Of a stretch of 64,000 bases of DNA, positions 16,878 to 26,344 are shown piece after piece (within the stretch, counting starts at the first letter, position 1; each line of letters starts with the position of its first letter). Source of the stretch: Fictibacillus terranigra (GTDB lineage: Bacteria > Bacillota > Bacilli > Bacillales > Fictibacillaceae); NCBI RefSeq assembly GCF_030412265.1, contig NZ_JAUHLN010000005.1, positions 1 through 64,000 on the forward strand, given 5' to 3'. The notes under the pieces were generated by a model. That model ran no database searches, was not told where the DNA came from, and saw nothing but the letters and a program-made list of their open reading frames with translations. A program made the position numbers and the translations under genes.

Positions 16878-18650
16878 TTAATATATGCCTTTATCTCTCA
16901 AAATAGATAACGTTATTTCTGCCGCCTTACTTCCGTAGGCATTATCTTCATTTTGTAGGTTAGTTGCAAAGAAATAAGTGTCTTCCGTGGTCTCTACATA
17001 CCCAATAAACCAACCGTTTATATTTTTGCCATTTACATTACCTGTACCAGTTTTCCCTGACAACCATGCACTATTTTTTTCATCTAATTTGAGCGTATCT
17101 TTAACGGTTTGGACATTTTTCTCCTTAAATCCAAATTGGTTTGTATAAAAAGCTTTTAGTAATTGTACCTGCTCTACCGGAGATATCTTTAATGAAGACT
17201 CTAACCAATATTGTTCGATTCCACCAGAAACATCGTAATTACCATAGCCTATTTCTTTTAGATAAGCTTGAATGTTACCCAGTTTATTTTTTTTATCCAA
17301 TTCCTGAAAGTACCAGGTTACTGAATTTGTCATTGCTGTAGACAAATTCTGATCCATATTCCAAGAATCATAAGGGTACTTTATTCCATTCCATTTAATT
17401 GATGAATTTTCACTGGTTATGACATTTGACTCCAACCCTAACAACGCGCTATAAATCTTGTAAGTAGAATTCGGGGAAACTCTCAATGTACTTTTATTCT
17501 CATTATAAATACTATATTGATCAGCTTGCATATCATATAATACAAAGCTCCCCTCATATCCGGAAAAATATTCGCTTAGATCTTCATAAACTGTCCGGTC
17601 ACTATTAAAATTGTAACGATCATTATCATCGGCCATTGCAGAAACGATTGGAATTTGACTTGCAACAAATACTCCCACAAGCAAAAAGATAGCTATACTC
17701 TTCAGTTTCAACAGTTTTGACTCATTTGCAAAGGATGCAATCTTTTCAATACGTTTTTTTATTTGCTCCTTGGAGCCGTTTAACTGATTTGTCAAAGGCA
17801 ATTTCATTGGATGAGAGGCTCTTTCCACAAAATGAATAATCGTATTTCCGTATTTTGCATAGCAGTCCTTATCTAAAAAGTTTAAAACAGCAATATCACA
17901 GGCTATTTCACGATCCAACCTCATTTCCCTAAAAGCAAACCAAACAAGCGGATTAAACCAGTATAAAATTTGATAAATAATGATCAAGTAATTCGTCGCA
18001 ATATCTTTATATTTATAATGATTCAATTCATGTAAAAAAATGTGTTTAATATCTTCCATAGAAAGCCATTTGCCAAAATGAGCCGGTAACACAACATACG
18101 TTTTAAAAAGACCAAACGTCATCGGAGATGTGACAAGCGGTGATTCACCTACAGTAAACTGTCTTGATATATTTAATTGCTGCTTACACTGATCAAATAA
18201 GATGAGAACGTCTTTATTTTTTAGTTCAGTTGTAGTGCCTTTTATGCTCGTTACCTTTAACCAAGCATGAATTGTCATAACAGCCAATACTAACATCCCT
18301 GCAATCCATATGCCGGAGAAAATTATATTCAGGAATTCCAGATTGGGACGACTTACAGATACCGTAAAGTCATGCATCCAATTTCCGTTACTAACCACAT
18401 CATCTCCAGTATGGGTAGTGGAAGGGCTTATTCCATTGCTTTGATTAACATTCAGCGAGATAAAACGATTTCCGAAATTAATTAATTGATTCGGTATATA
18501 AGGAAGTGTCAATGCAATCATCAATAAAAACCATAGATTATATTGCCATTTAGCTGATAATTGCTTTTGGAACACTTTCTTAATCAGCATAATAACTGCA
18601 ATGGTAAATGAAGACACCATAAGACTAATTACAAAATGAGTTAAGAACAT
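16878..18650 (-). CDS. blaR1: BlaR1-type beta-lactam sensor/signal transducer
   Basis: A membrane protein of about 590 residues. The N-terminal half has several membrane helices and an M56 metallopeptidase domain with HELNH (HExxH zinc site) in FLHELNHYKYKD. The C-terminal extracytoplasmic half is a penicillin-binding sensor with the acylation motif STYK (SPNSTYKIYSALLG) and KTG (LSGKTGTGNVNGK). When a beta-lactam acylates the sensor Ser, the protease domain is activated and the repressor is removed. ATG at 18650 follows GGAGACGAG; another ATG eight codons upstream is possible. It is divergent from the beta-lactamase gene and upstream of blaI. Confidence 0.94.
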   Translation of the reverse strand: MFLTHFVISLMVSSFTIAVIMLIKKVFQKQLSAKWQYNLWFLLMIALTLPYIPNQLINFGNRFISLNVNQSNGISPSTTHTGDDVVSNGNWMHDFTVSVSRPNLEFLNIIFSGIWIAGMLVLAVMTIHAWLKVTSIKGTTTELKNKDVLILFDQCKQQLNISRQFTVGESPLVTSPMTFGLFKTYVVLPAHFGKWLSMEDIKHIFLHELNHYKYKDIATNYLIIIYQILYWFNPLVWFAFREMRLDREIACDIAVLNFLDKDCYAKYGNTIIHFVERASHPMKLPLTNQLNGSKEQIKKRIEKIASFANESKLLKLKSIAIFLLVGVFVASQIPIVSAMADDNDRYNFNSDRTVYEDLSEYFSGYEGSFVLYDMQADQYSIYNENKSTLRVSPNSTYKIYSALLGLESNVITSENSSIKWNGIKYPYDSWNMDQNLSTAMTNSVTWYFQELDKKNKLGNIQAYLKEIGYGNYDVSGGIEQYWLESSLKISPVEQVQLLKAFYTNQFGFKEKNVQTVKDTLKLDEKNSAWLSGKTGTGNVNGKNINGWFIGYVETTEDTYFFATNLQNEDNAYGSKAAEITLSILRDKGIY

Positions 18651-18674
18651 GTGCTCGTCTCCATTCCTCAGCAT

Positions 18675-18873
18675 TTTTACTTAGTTCTGACAAAATTCGT
18701 TGATATCTTCTCAAAAAAAAATCTAATTGTAGTGCCTAATTTTAGCATTTCATTGGTAGTTTATCAATTTACTAATCCTTGTGAACATTATAGCAAAGGG
18801 GTAGCAAGGCTTTTCCTGGCTTAAACAGACAACAACTTTATTAAAGTCTCCCTATCTTTTCTAAATTTAAAAA
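18675..18873. other. blaR1 side of the divergent bla intergenic region
   Basis: Contains no gene. A minus-strand promoter for blaR1-blaI should lie here. I could not identify a convincing TACA-N2-TGTA operator on this side; CTAATTGTAGTGCC at 18722-18736 is only a half-match. Confidence 0.4.
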
Positions 18874-18902
18874 TTGACATCACTGGATTACAAATGTAGT
18901 AT
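18874..18902 (+). promoter_or_regulatory. Sigma-A promoter of the beta-lactamase gene
   Basis: TTGACA at 18874-18879 and TAGTAT at 18897-18902 are separated by exactly 17 bases. The first BlaI-type operator fills the spacer and touches the -10, so repressor binding would block RNA polymerase. Confidence 0.75.
18889..18898. promoter_or_regulatory. BlaI operator 1
   Basis: TACAAATGTA is a perfect TACA-N2-TGTA palindrome, the conserved core bound by BlaI/MecI repressors, and it lies between -35 and -10 of the bla promoter. Confidence 0.8.
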
Positions 18903-18907
18903 TATAT

Positions 18908-18917
18908 TACAAGTGTA
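18908..18917. promoter_or_regulatory. BlaI operator 2
   Basis: TACAAGTGTA (within TTACAAGTGTAA) is a second TACA-N2-TGTA core, centred 19 bp downstream of operator 1 and near the expected transcription start. Confidence 0.8.
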
Positions 18918-19019
18918 ATCAAAAAAGGGTGTAAAGATAAGTGAATGTTATATCGTGTTGTATCGAGGCCTTCTGTTGCTGATGTTTTATAAAATGTTTT
19001 AGAAAGGGGTTAGATTTTA

Positions 19020-19952
19020 ATGAAATCATGTAACACCATTTTTACTACTTTTAAATTTAAAAAAATTGTACCTGTACTACTTCTCTCATGTTTAATGCTT
19101 GTAGGTTGTTCAGAGGATAACAGCCATTCTGCTCAATCTAAACAAAAAAATCAAAAAACTTCAATTACAGATGATTTTGCCAAACTTGAGAAAAAATTTG
19201 ATGCTAGACTTGGCGTCTTCGCACTGGACACTGGTACAAACAAAACAGTAACTTATCGGTCAGATGAGCGTTTTGCATATGCATCTACCCATAAAGCTTT
19301 AGCTGTAGGGGCACTCTTACAACAAAAGTCAATAGAAGACCTTAACCAAAGAATTACCTATACCCGTGATGATCTTGTAAATTTTAATCCGATCACAGAG
19401 AAGCATGTTGATACAGGAATGACTCTTAAAGAGCTTTGCGATGCTTCTATTCGATACAGTGACAATACTGCGGAGAACCTCATACTTAAGCAGCTGGGTG
19501 GGCCAAGTGGCCTTAAGAAATCACTCAGGGAGATTGGTGATAATGTTACCAATCCTGAGCGATTTGAGCCAGAGTTAAACGAAGTTCAACCAGGAGAAAA
19601 ACATGATACTAGCACACCGAGGGCACTTGCTACCAGCCTCCGGGCTTTCGCAATTGGAGACGCACTCCCAACGGAAAAACGTACAATTTTAACACAATGG
19701 CTTAAGAGAAACACCACTGGAGATACATTAATTCGTGCGGGAGTACCGAAAAGTTGGGAAGTTGCAGATAAAAGTGGAGCAGGATCATATGGAACGCGAA
19801 ATGACATTGCTATTATTTGGCCACCGAAAGGAAATCCTATTGTTCTTGCAATACTTTCTAGCCGTGATAAAAAGGACGCTGATTTTAACGACAAGCTTAT
19901 TGCACAGGCAACAAAGGAAGTAATCGGTACCCTTAAAGTCAACCATAGGTAA
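19020..19952 (+). CDS. bla: Class A beta-lactamase
   Basis: A 310-residue serine beta-lactamase that hydrolyses penicillin-type beta-lactams outside the membrane. The leader ends in LMLVGC, a lipobox with Cys30, so a membrane-anchored form is likely. Catalytic motifs are STHK at 89-92 (nucleophile Ser89, Lys92; most relatives have Tyr or Phe where His91 stands), SDN at 147-149, ExxLN at 183-187 (general base Glu183), and KSGAGSYGTRND in the KTG position. Ser in place of Thr in KTG is common in Gram-positive enzymes. ATG follows AGAAAGGGG. The promoter carries two BlaI operators, and blaR1-blaI are divergent, so expression should be beta-lactam inducible. Confidence 0.96.
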   Translation: MKSCNTIFTTFKFKKIVPVLLLSCLMLVGCSEDNSHSAQSKQKNQKTSITDDFAKLEKKFDARLGVFALDTGTNKTVTYRSDERFAYASTHKALAVGALLQQKSIEDLNQRITYTRDDLVNFNPITEKHVDTGMTLKELCDASIRYSDNTAENLILKQLGGPSGLKKSLREIGDNVTNPERFEPELNEVQPGEKHDTSTPRALATSLRAFAIGDALPTEKRTILTQWLKRNTTGDTLIRAGVPKSWEVADKSGAGSYGTRNDIAIIWPPKGNPIVLAILSSRDKKDADFNDKLIAQATKEVIGTLKVNHR

Positions 19953-19988
19953 GTAAGTTAGTGACGATAAAGTTATTTAAAAAACATA

Positions 19989-20018
19989 TAATCCCATTCT
20001 GATTTTAGGATGGGATTA
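19989..20018 (+). terminator. Hairpin after the beta-lactamase gene
   Basis: TAATCCCAT and ATGGGATTA form a perfect stem. Only a weak T run follows. Confidence 0.5.
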
Positions 20019-20506
20019 AAATAAATTTGTTTAAAACACCAGTTGTGCTGCATCATAATAGGGCGCTTTTCTAGAGTAAGGTTGCACTCTCTTCGCATCT
20101 AGGGGTATTTTTCAAAATGGACCTTTTCTAGGGGTTGGATAAAAACACCCAAATAGTAAGACATAATTGACAGACGACAGACAAAGCCCATTGAGTTCTA
20201 ATTATTACCATGGGTTAAATTTCTGTTTATCACAACTTATTTTTGTATGGAATTCAACTTGTGGAATTACTGAAACTAATAAACCAAAGGGGCCGAACCT
20301 ATTTCACGTAAGCTCACAGGGATCCATTTATCGAATATGGACCTGTGATGCGGTTGCATAAAATCGGCCGAAAACCCCAAATGTTGCTTAAGAACCGAAA
20401 ACTAAAAATAAAAATGGAATGCCAGGATGAGCGTTATCACTTCGGTTATTTTTTTAAAATGGATTAAAATAAGGAAAGAGAGAGACAAAGTCAGGAGGGG
20501 AACGGA
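20019..20506. other. Intergenic region
   Basis: No supported gene. The right edge carries the CAGGAGGGG ribosome binding site of the PBP gene. Confidence 0.35.
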
Positions 20507-22543
20507 TTGAAACATAAAATTTCAATTCTTTTTATAGCCTTACTTTTTATCCTGGTTGCAGGATGTTCGGATGGACCTAAGCCAGATCCTACAATAAAAG
20601 AATATATGAAAAACTGGCAATCTATGAAGTTTGATAAAATGTACTCCATGCTTTCCGATAAAAGCAAAAAGGAAATGACAAAAGATGAATTCGCGAAAAA
20701 ATATTCCGCGATTTATGACGGAATCAATGCACAAAATATTTCTATAACACCGGTTATTCCAAAAGAAGAACCGGATCCAGACATGAATGGGAACGTGACG
20801 TATACATACAAAGTAAAAATGGATACGTTGGCGGGTCCTATTCAATACAAACATAAAATAAAAATGGCGGAGCAGGAAAAGGACGACAAGAAAAAATGGT
20901 TTGTAAAGTGGGATTACTCGCAAATTTTCCCCGGTATGGAAAAGGGGGATAAGGTTAGAGTTCAAACCAATAAGGCAAAACGGGGGGAGATCCTCGACCG
21001 GAATGGAAATGGGCTTGCCGTAAATGGCATGGCCGAACAGATCGGTATTGTCCCGCAAGAGCTTCCTGGGAATGGCGATGACAGCAAACAGCAGCTCGCA
21101 AAAGCACTTGGTATCAACAAAGAGGTCATCGATAACGCATTAAATTCTTCATGGGTAAAACCAGGGTATTTCGTTCCTATCAAAACGATTGCGGAAGATG
21201 ATCCCCGGCTTAAAAAAATCTTAAAGATTAAAGGTATTAGTAGCCAGTCGATTGAAACTAGGGTGTATCCATACAAAGAAGCTGCATCACATTTAACAGG
21301 TTTTGTGCAGCCAATTAAGGCGGAAGAACTGGAAAAACTCAAATCAGAAGGCTATCAATCTACCGATGTTATCGGGCGAAGAGGTCTCGAGAAATTTTAT
21401 GAAAAGCAGCTTCGTGGGAAAAATGGAGGACTCATCCGGATTGTAGATGAGGGAGAAAATGAAAAAAGAGCAGTCGCGAAGAAAGAAGCCATTGACGGTA
21501 AACCCGTCAAACTAAATATTGATATGTACCTGCAAAGGAATCTTTATAACCAAATGAACAAAGATGTTGGTACAGCTTCGGCAATAAATCCAGTAACCGG
21601 TGAGGTTTTGGCACTGGTAAATAGCCCAGGGTTCGATCCGAATGATTTTGCTTTAGGAATACTCGGTTCACGTTATCAACAATTGGAAAAGAACCCGAAA
21701 CAGCCGCTGTTAAACCGTTTTGCCTATACATTCGCTCCGGGTTCCACATTTAAACCGATTACCGCCGCAATTGGACTAGAGACGAATAAGCTTAACCCAA
21801 ATAAGGAAGTAGCGATTTCAGGGAAAAAGTGGCAAAAAGATAAATCATGGGACAAGAAGTTTGTTACGAGGGTTACTGAAGTTCCTTCTGTAAATGTGAA
21901 TTTGGAAAAAGCACTGATTTATTCTGATAATATTTACTTTGCTCAGGCAGCTCTCGCAATTGGAAAAGAAAAGATGGTAAAAGGAGCTGAGAAATTTGGT
22001 TTTAATGAGAATATGCCGTTTGATTTGGATTTCGAGAACTCTTCGTTGACAAAAGAGGATATCGATTCAGAAGGAATGCTTGCCGATACTGGTTATGGAC
22101 AGGGTCGAGTTGAAATGAACATTCTTCACCTCGGGCTCTCTTATACTCCATTTATCAATAACGGGGACTTAATTGCGCCTAAATTGGTGAAAGAGGAAAA
22201 TCCGAAGCCAAAGATATGGAAGGAAAATGTTGTTTCACCAGAGACCGCTACGCGGATTCGCAGCTCTCTCGTAAAAGTGGTAGAGGACAAAAGGGGAACG
22301 GGATATAATCCCCCTCTAAAAGGAATCAAGCTTGCGGGTAAAACCGGAACAGCTGAGTTAAAATCAAAAGTAGGTGAGAAAGGGAAAGAAAACGGCTGGT
22401 TTGTAGCTTTCAACCAAAAACAGCCGAACCTGCTGATTTCTATGATGATTGAGGATGTACAGGATAAAGGGGGTAGCCATTACGTTGTTCCTAAAGTTAA
22501 AAAGACTTTTAAAACATATATGAAAGAAAAGCCTCTTCATTAA
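20507..22543 (+). CDS. pbpC: Class B penicillin-binding protein (PbpC/MecA-like lipoprotein)
   Basis: A 678-residue D,D-transpeptidase that cross-links peptidoglycan on the outer face of the membrane. The leader ends in LFILVAGC (lipobox). Residues about 25-145 form the NTF2-like MecA_N domain. The PBP dimerisation domain follows (RGEILDRNGNGLAVNG, GRRGLEKFYEKQLRG), then the transpeptidase with STFK (PGSTFKPITAA), SDN (YSDNIYFAQ) and KTGTAE. The architecture and length match B. subtilis PbpC and the low-affinity MecA family. The start is TTG behind CAGGAGGGG. Its position next to bla suggests a joint role in beta-lactam tolerance, but no BlaI operator was seen upstream. Confidence 0.93.
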   Translation: MKHKISILFIALLFILVAGCSDGPKPDPTIKEYMKNWQSMKFDKMYSMLSDKSKKEMTKDEFAKKYSAIYDGINAQNISITPVIPKEEPDPDMNGNVTYTYKVKMDTLAGPIQYKHKIKMAEQEKDDKKKWFVKWDYSQIFPGMEKGDKVRVQTNKAKRGEILDRNGNGLAVNGMAEQIGIVPQELPGNGDDSKQQLAKALGINKEVIDNALNSSWVKPGYFVPIKTIAEDDPRLKKILKIKGISSQSIETRVYPYKEAASHLTGFVQPIKAEELEKLKSEGYQSTDVIGRRGLEKFYEKQLRGKNGGLIRIVDEGENEKRAVAKKEAIDGKPVKLNIDMYLQRNLYNQMNKDVGTASAINPVTGEVLALVNSPGFDPNDFALGILGSRYQQLEKNPKQPLLNRFAYTFAPGSTFKPITAAIGLETNKLNPNKEVAISGKKWQKDKSWDKKFVTRVTEVPSVNVNLEKALIYSDNIYFAQAALAIGKEKMVKGAEKFGFNENMPFDLDFENSSLTKEDIDSEGMLADTGYGQGRVEMNILHLGLSYTPFINNGDLIAPKLVKEENPKPKIWKENVVSPETATRIRSSLVKVVEDKRGTGYNPPLKGIKLAGKTGTAELKSKVGEKGKENGWFVAFNQKQPNLLISMMIEDVQDKGGSHYVVPKVKKTFKTYMKEKPLH

Positions 22544-22556
22544 AGAAGGGGTTTTC
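22529..22556 (+). terminator. Terminator of the PBP gene
   Basis: AAGCCTCTTC pairs with GAAGGGGTTTT (G-U allowed), overlapping the last codons and followed by a short T run. Confidence 0.45.
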
Positions 22557-22964
22557 CTCATATGGAAAAAGAGCATACAAAGCAGCCATTATCAAATTGT
22601 GATTTTACTTTAAAAATCACGGTCCGTATTCTGGAGGAACACTTCGTTATCCGCATATGTAAATCATCGGTTTTAAAGAGGATTACCATCAAAAGCATCA
22701 ATCCCACCCCATTTAGGGCATGTTGATAAACAGGATGAGATGATTAAGATTAATTTTACTCCAAAACCAAAAATGGGGTTTTATGAGCTGAATATTTGAA
22801 TTTGAAAGTAGAGTCAGATTTATAGCAAGAGCAATAAGCTTAACCGCCAAATCCAAAAGAACCGAGAATGCCTTGCGTGGATTAAAAGCGTACCGAAAAC
22901 AAGTTGATGCGATTTGAAAGATAATCGAGAGCACCATCACCCTCGCTGATGTGTGGGACTAACT
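22557..22964. other. Gene-free region
   Basis: Stops in all frames. Nothing recognised. Confidence 0.35.
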
Positions 22965-23480
22965 TTTTTGATCAGTTTACGAATGGCTTCAGGTTTATTT
23001 TGAATGTTCCATGAAACCTGGGTTCGGCTCTTCCTGCGTTATCAATCCCAACAGTACGCGACGCCAACATCAGGAATCACCCCATCGATGATCATTACTT
23101 TCGCGTGCAATAACCCTTTATCATAGAGATAGATTTGAAGCCCGGCTTTCCAACAGTTCGCCGTAAAAGGTTGGGGTTGAAAGGGACACGATTTTTTGAT
23201 CCGCGTGCTGAGGAACCAGTAATCTTAGACGGAAGCCACGGGCCACAGCTGTCTTTTCGCCACGATTATATCTGCATCGGGTACAAAGTAAGGTGTGGTG
23301 ATATCACAATGTTCTTGGACGCTCTCCACAGCTCACGAGGAACAAGATAAACCCATTGAAACATGGCTGCGTCGGAACGGGTAAAGTAGAGGACACAACA
23401 AGATCAGGATAAAAAAAAGCGGTCCGAAATCGCAGACAACAGCCACCTGGCAAGGCAGCTCTTTGTACAGGGGTGGCACT
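22965..23480 (-). pseudogene. Cardiolipin synthase, C-terminal half remnant
   Basis: Minus-strand translation with frameshifts gives ITTPYFVPDADII, then FYGELLESRAS-like and QIYLYDKGLLHAKVMIIDGV. These are the S-I-x-I-T-T-P-Y-F-V-P-D and H-A-K-x-x-x-I-D-G blocks of the second PLD domain, including the catalytic HxKxxxxD motif. Several stops are present, so it is not functional. Cardiolipin synthases condense two phosphatidylglycerols in the membrane. This may be the missing half of a gene whose N-terminal part lies elsewhere in the window. Confidence 0.75.
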
Positions 23481-23990
23481 ATGGAATATTGAGTTAGGCA
23501 CCATCGTTGATGTCGTCCCAAGCACAAAGAAGTTGCACAAAGCGTATATGCATACGATGGAAGGTAATCCTGGAATTCTTACTCCAGTCGCCCGGGAGGC
23601 CTACTTCATTTTAGTGAGACAACTGTGCGGGGTATTGGCACTGGCTAAGAGACTATAAATATTAAAAAGGTAAGCTGACCCTGGAAAAGAGTCAGCTTTT
23701 AGTGCTGGTGGGCGGAAACTGAATGTAAGTAGGCGAAAGTGAGCTTTGGGTGGGCGAACCTTTGTCGAGGGAGAGCTTAGTAAATGATAAGGAAGCCCGG
23801 CCCCTTTTTTACAAGAGGGCTTCTATTTTTTTAGAATAGATAGAAAAAATCCTATTAACCAAAAAAGTAATCTGCTGATATTACGGCATATTATTCAAAT
23901 TTTGAAAAGAGAAAAAAGGGTGAAATGTGTTTCGCACACAGGTTCACCCTTGTGAACGCGAGAAGTACATGAGCATGTATTAAGATTGAA
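23481..23990. other. Decayed region
   Basis: A plus-strand frame ending at 23658 (VDVVPSTKKLHKAYMHTMEG, EAYFILVRQLCGVL) has no ribosome binding site and is not recognised. GAAGCCC and GGGCTTC near 23790-23825 could form a hairpin before a T run. Confidence 0.35.
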
Positions 23991-24022
23991 ACCCCTGATA
24001 CCATTGGTATCAGGGGTTTTTG
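23991..24022. terminator. Strong palindromic hairpin
   Basis: ACCCCTGATACCA and TGGTATCAGGGGT form a 13-bp perfect stem followed by TTTTTG. It has no intact gene upstream. Confidence 0.6.
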
Positions 24023-24029
24023 TTTGTTG

Positions 24030-24084
24030 TTTTGGTGGTCAGTTTTATTAGTCAAAATCATTGACCACATTTTGACCACCAAAA
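24030..24084. repeat. Inverted repeat TTTTGGTGGTCA / TGACCACCAAAA
   Basis: A perfect 12-bp inverted repeat with a third partial copy (TTGACCAC) between the arms. Such GACCACC repeats can mark integrase-associated sites, but no integrase lies next to it. Confidence 0.4.
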
Positions 24085-24651
24085 TTTAATTTATTTAAGA
24101 ATCCTAAACCTCACTCACTTTAGGAAGCTAACAGATATGTTAAGAGGATAAGTCATACAAGAGATCTATTTTTTGGTCTCTTATTCCTTATTAAACCATC
24201 GGCCCAGAATGTGGAGGAAGAGTTGCTGATTTTACAAAAAATAAATTAGTTAAGGATAAATGGTGGTGAACCGTACCATAAATGACGGCTAAATTTTTTT
24301 GTTTGGGAAGGGTTTAGAGGCGATTAAAGAGGCTGAGCAGTATGTTGTGATATGGAACGAATGAGGTCCGAGTAGCTTGGTTTAAAAACTAACCGGGACA
24401 TCTTGAGCACCCTTCAAGTTTCGCCAAAAAGCGTTATTTTCTGCTGTGCTGGAAAATACAAAGAAAAAGATAGGTGTGATTTCTGCTTTACTCGGACTTT
24501 CTGATGGAGATGGATAATAGCCCAATAAATATCGGGAACGGAGTTGATCTATTTGATCCGACTGCCGTTTTCTAATCAAATTGGCATTAAAACGTGGAAG
24601 TTGACATCTGTGAATGTAAATTATAGACTGTACAACCGTGCAAAGTTAAGC
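24085..24651. other. Gene-free region
   Basis: No supported coding frame. Base composition changes from AT-rich to GC-richer at about 24700. Confidence 0.35.
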
Positions 24652-24683
24652 TGAAGTTGAACTTCCGTTTACCTCCTGTTTAA
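24652..24683 (+). promoter_or_regulatory. Repeated 32-bp regulatory box, copy 1
   Basis: This 32-bp segment matches copy 2 (26345-26376) at 27 positions. The core is GTTTAC-N5-GTTTAA, two hexamers 11 bp apart, the usual spacing for OmpR-family response regulators. A CATTAT -10-like element follows. It lies directly upstream of the first membrane protein gene of the GC-rich island. Confidence 0.6.
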
Positions 24684-24702
24684 CTGCATTATGTAAAGGT
24701 GA

Positions 24703-25220
24703 TTGGCTATCACGAAGAAGAGAAAATGGTGGTTGTCAAAGAAATGGGGATTTGCAGCGTCTGTTGCCTTAATTCCATACGCGGTATTAAAGACGCTTTG
24801 GGCGAATGGAGTCGTCATTCTCGCTTCCGTGAAAGGAATCGAGGGACTGCATGCCTCTATGAAAACCAGCGCAGATCCGGTCAGCGCATTTCTATACGTC
24901 AACGCATCGACATAACCGCCGTGTTGGCACTCATCGCTTCTACGCTTGCGGTCGCTCTAGTCCAAGAATGGGGGCGCAGGATCCCGCGCTGGATGCTGCT
25001 CGTACCGGCAGGCTTGGGCGGAACGTTCTTTATAAGTATCAGCCTCGCAACCTTCTATAAAATGGCTGTCGGAACCATTCGCTTGACTGATACACCGGAG
25101 TTTGACCCCTGGGTGCTGCTTCCTGTATACGGAGGATTTTTCTTTTGGGGAATTGCGATCAGCATGGCAGCCTTGTCTTACGGGATTAGAACGGGCTTTT
25201 ACACCCCTTCGAACGTGTAA
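24703..25220 (+). pseudogene. Membrane protein with WG..PRW motif, frameshifted
   Basis: The first frame (24703-24915) starts MAITKKRKWWLSKKWGFA and has membrane segments (FAASVALIPYAVLKTLW). Near 24900 a frameshift moves the continuation to another frame, which reads DITAVLALIASTLAVALVQ, EWGRRIPRWMLLVPAGLGG and further hydrophobic stretches to TAA at 25220. Together they make a protein of about 170 residues with four or so membrane helices. It shares the (V/I)-x-x-WG-x-x-x-P-x-W motif with the next two membrane genes, possibly a DUF3995-like family. GC content is higher than in the flanking DNA. Confidence 0.6.
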
Positions 25221-25261
25221 CAGCTTTTAAAAACAATTGATTGAAAGAGGTGGCTTGGAAC

Positions 25262-25795
25262 ATGAGCAAGATCAACTTAAAGGTTTGGCCCGGTTACGCC
25301 GGGTGCCTCTGGGCGATTATGTATGCGGTTTTCGTTCGATTCTATCAAGCTGCGGGCGGATCGATCGGGCTGCCGGGCAGCCTCGCAAACCCCGAAGGGT
25401 TCCAAATGGTTAGTTATATCGCCGGCGTGGTGGTCATGCTTGCAGGTTTCTTCCTATTAGGACTCGTCAAGCCTTGGGGGAAAACCGTTCCGGCATGGAT
25501 CCCCTGGATTGGTGGGAAGAACGTCCATCCTCTTTTATTATTGATCCCCACGCTCATTGGCTGCGCCTTCGCGATTGCTCACGGAGTCAGTGGGATCATC
25601 ACCGAAATCCTCCATTTGGTAGGAATCATGACCATCCAAATCCCCGGTTGGGCCGAGCTCGATGTCCGCGAATTAGCTGTATGGGATCTTCTGGTTTACG
25701 AGCCATGGTTTATCGTCATGGGCATTCTGGCGGGCTTGGCGGCATGGAACTATGCGAATGATACCAAAATTTTGCAGCCTTTTCTGCGGCAATCT
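25262..25795 (+). pseudogene. Membrane protein with [11 protein letters not shown] motif, 3' end replaced
   Basis: ATG at 25262 follows AAGAGGTGG. About 178 residues with membrane segments are readable ([32 protein letters not shown]-like, [35 protein letters not shown]). The central motif [15 protein letters not shown] matches the neighbouring genes. After ANDTK the frame runs without a stop into a response-regulator fragment, so the natural end of the gene has been lost by deletion. Function unknown. Confidence 0.6.
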
Positions 25796-25965
25796 GTGGA
25801 CGGATTTTCCCTTTGCACGGAAATACGCAAAACCATTACAACACCTATTTTGTTTCTTACCGCCCGATCCAGCGAAATGGATAAGCTACAGGGGCTATTC
25901 TTGGGCGGAGACGATTATGTAACCAAACCGTTTAACCCACTGGAAGTTGTCACCCAGTGCACCTT
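25796..25965 (+). pseudogene. OmpR-type response regulator receiver domain fragment
   Basis: In frame with the preceding membrane gene, the sequence reads [34 protein letters not shown] and [16 protein letters not shown]. This is the second half of a receiver domain with the conserved Thr (LTA) and Lys (TKPF). The phosphoacceptor Asp region before it and the whole DNA-binding domain after it are missing. It continues, out of frame, into a histidine kinase fragment. The two-component system is therefore dead in this copy. Confidence 0.85.
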
Positions 25966-26342
25966 GGGCGACCCGTTATTTATTCACGATGGATCCGGAG
26001 CCGGACCGCATTTGGGTAACTTTCGATCCGAAGCTTATGACGCGCGCTATCCGCAATTTGCTCGTCAATGCCGTCGTCCATAATCCTGAGGGTACCAAGA
26101 TTGCGGTTCGAATCTCGCAGCTTCATGATCGGACGACGGAGATTCGGATCGAAGATAATGGGGTCGGATTCAGCGAGAAGCTCGGTCAAAACGATGAAGA
26201 TCGAACATCCTCCGCACGTTCGGGGTTGGGATTATCTATTGCCAATAAATTTATAGAAGCCCATGGCGGAACTTTAGCCGTCCACAGCAAACCGAGCGAA
26301 GGGACAACAGTTTCGATCAGGCTGCAAGCGGCGCAAAATTAG
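25966..26342 (+). pseudogene. Histidine kinase ATPase domain fragment
   Basis: The frame reads [20 protein letters not shown] (N box), RIEDNGVGFS (G1), RSGLGLSIANKFIEAHGG (G2) and EGTTVSIRLQ before TAG. This is a complete HATPase_c end of a sensor kinase. The sensing, membrane and dimerisation/phosphoacceptor regions are absent. It presumably formed a two-component system with the receiver fragment just upstream and may have controlled the flanking membrane genes through the repeated boxes. Confidence 0.85.
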
Positions 26343-26344
26343 GG

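Noticed and set aside
22713-22940. Hydrophobic 75-codon minus-strand frame
   Set aside because: No ribosome binding site and codon use unlike neighbours; the hydrophobicity comes from T-rich DNA.
24030-24084. GACCACC repeats as a phage attachment site
   Set aside because: No integrase gene or duplicated target core is near; kept only as a repeat.
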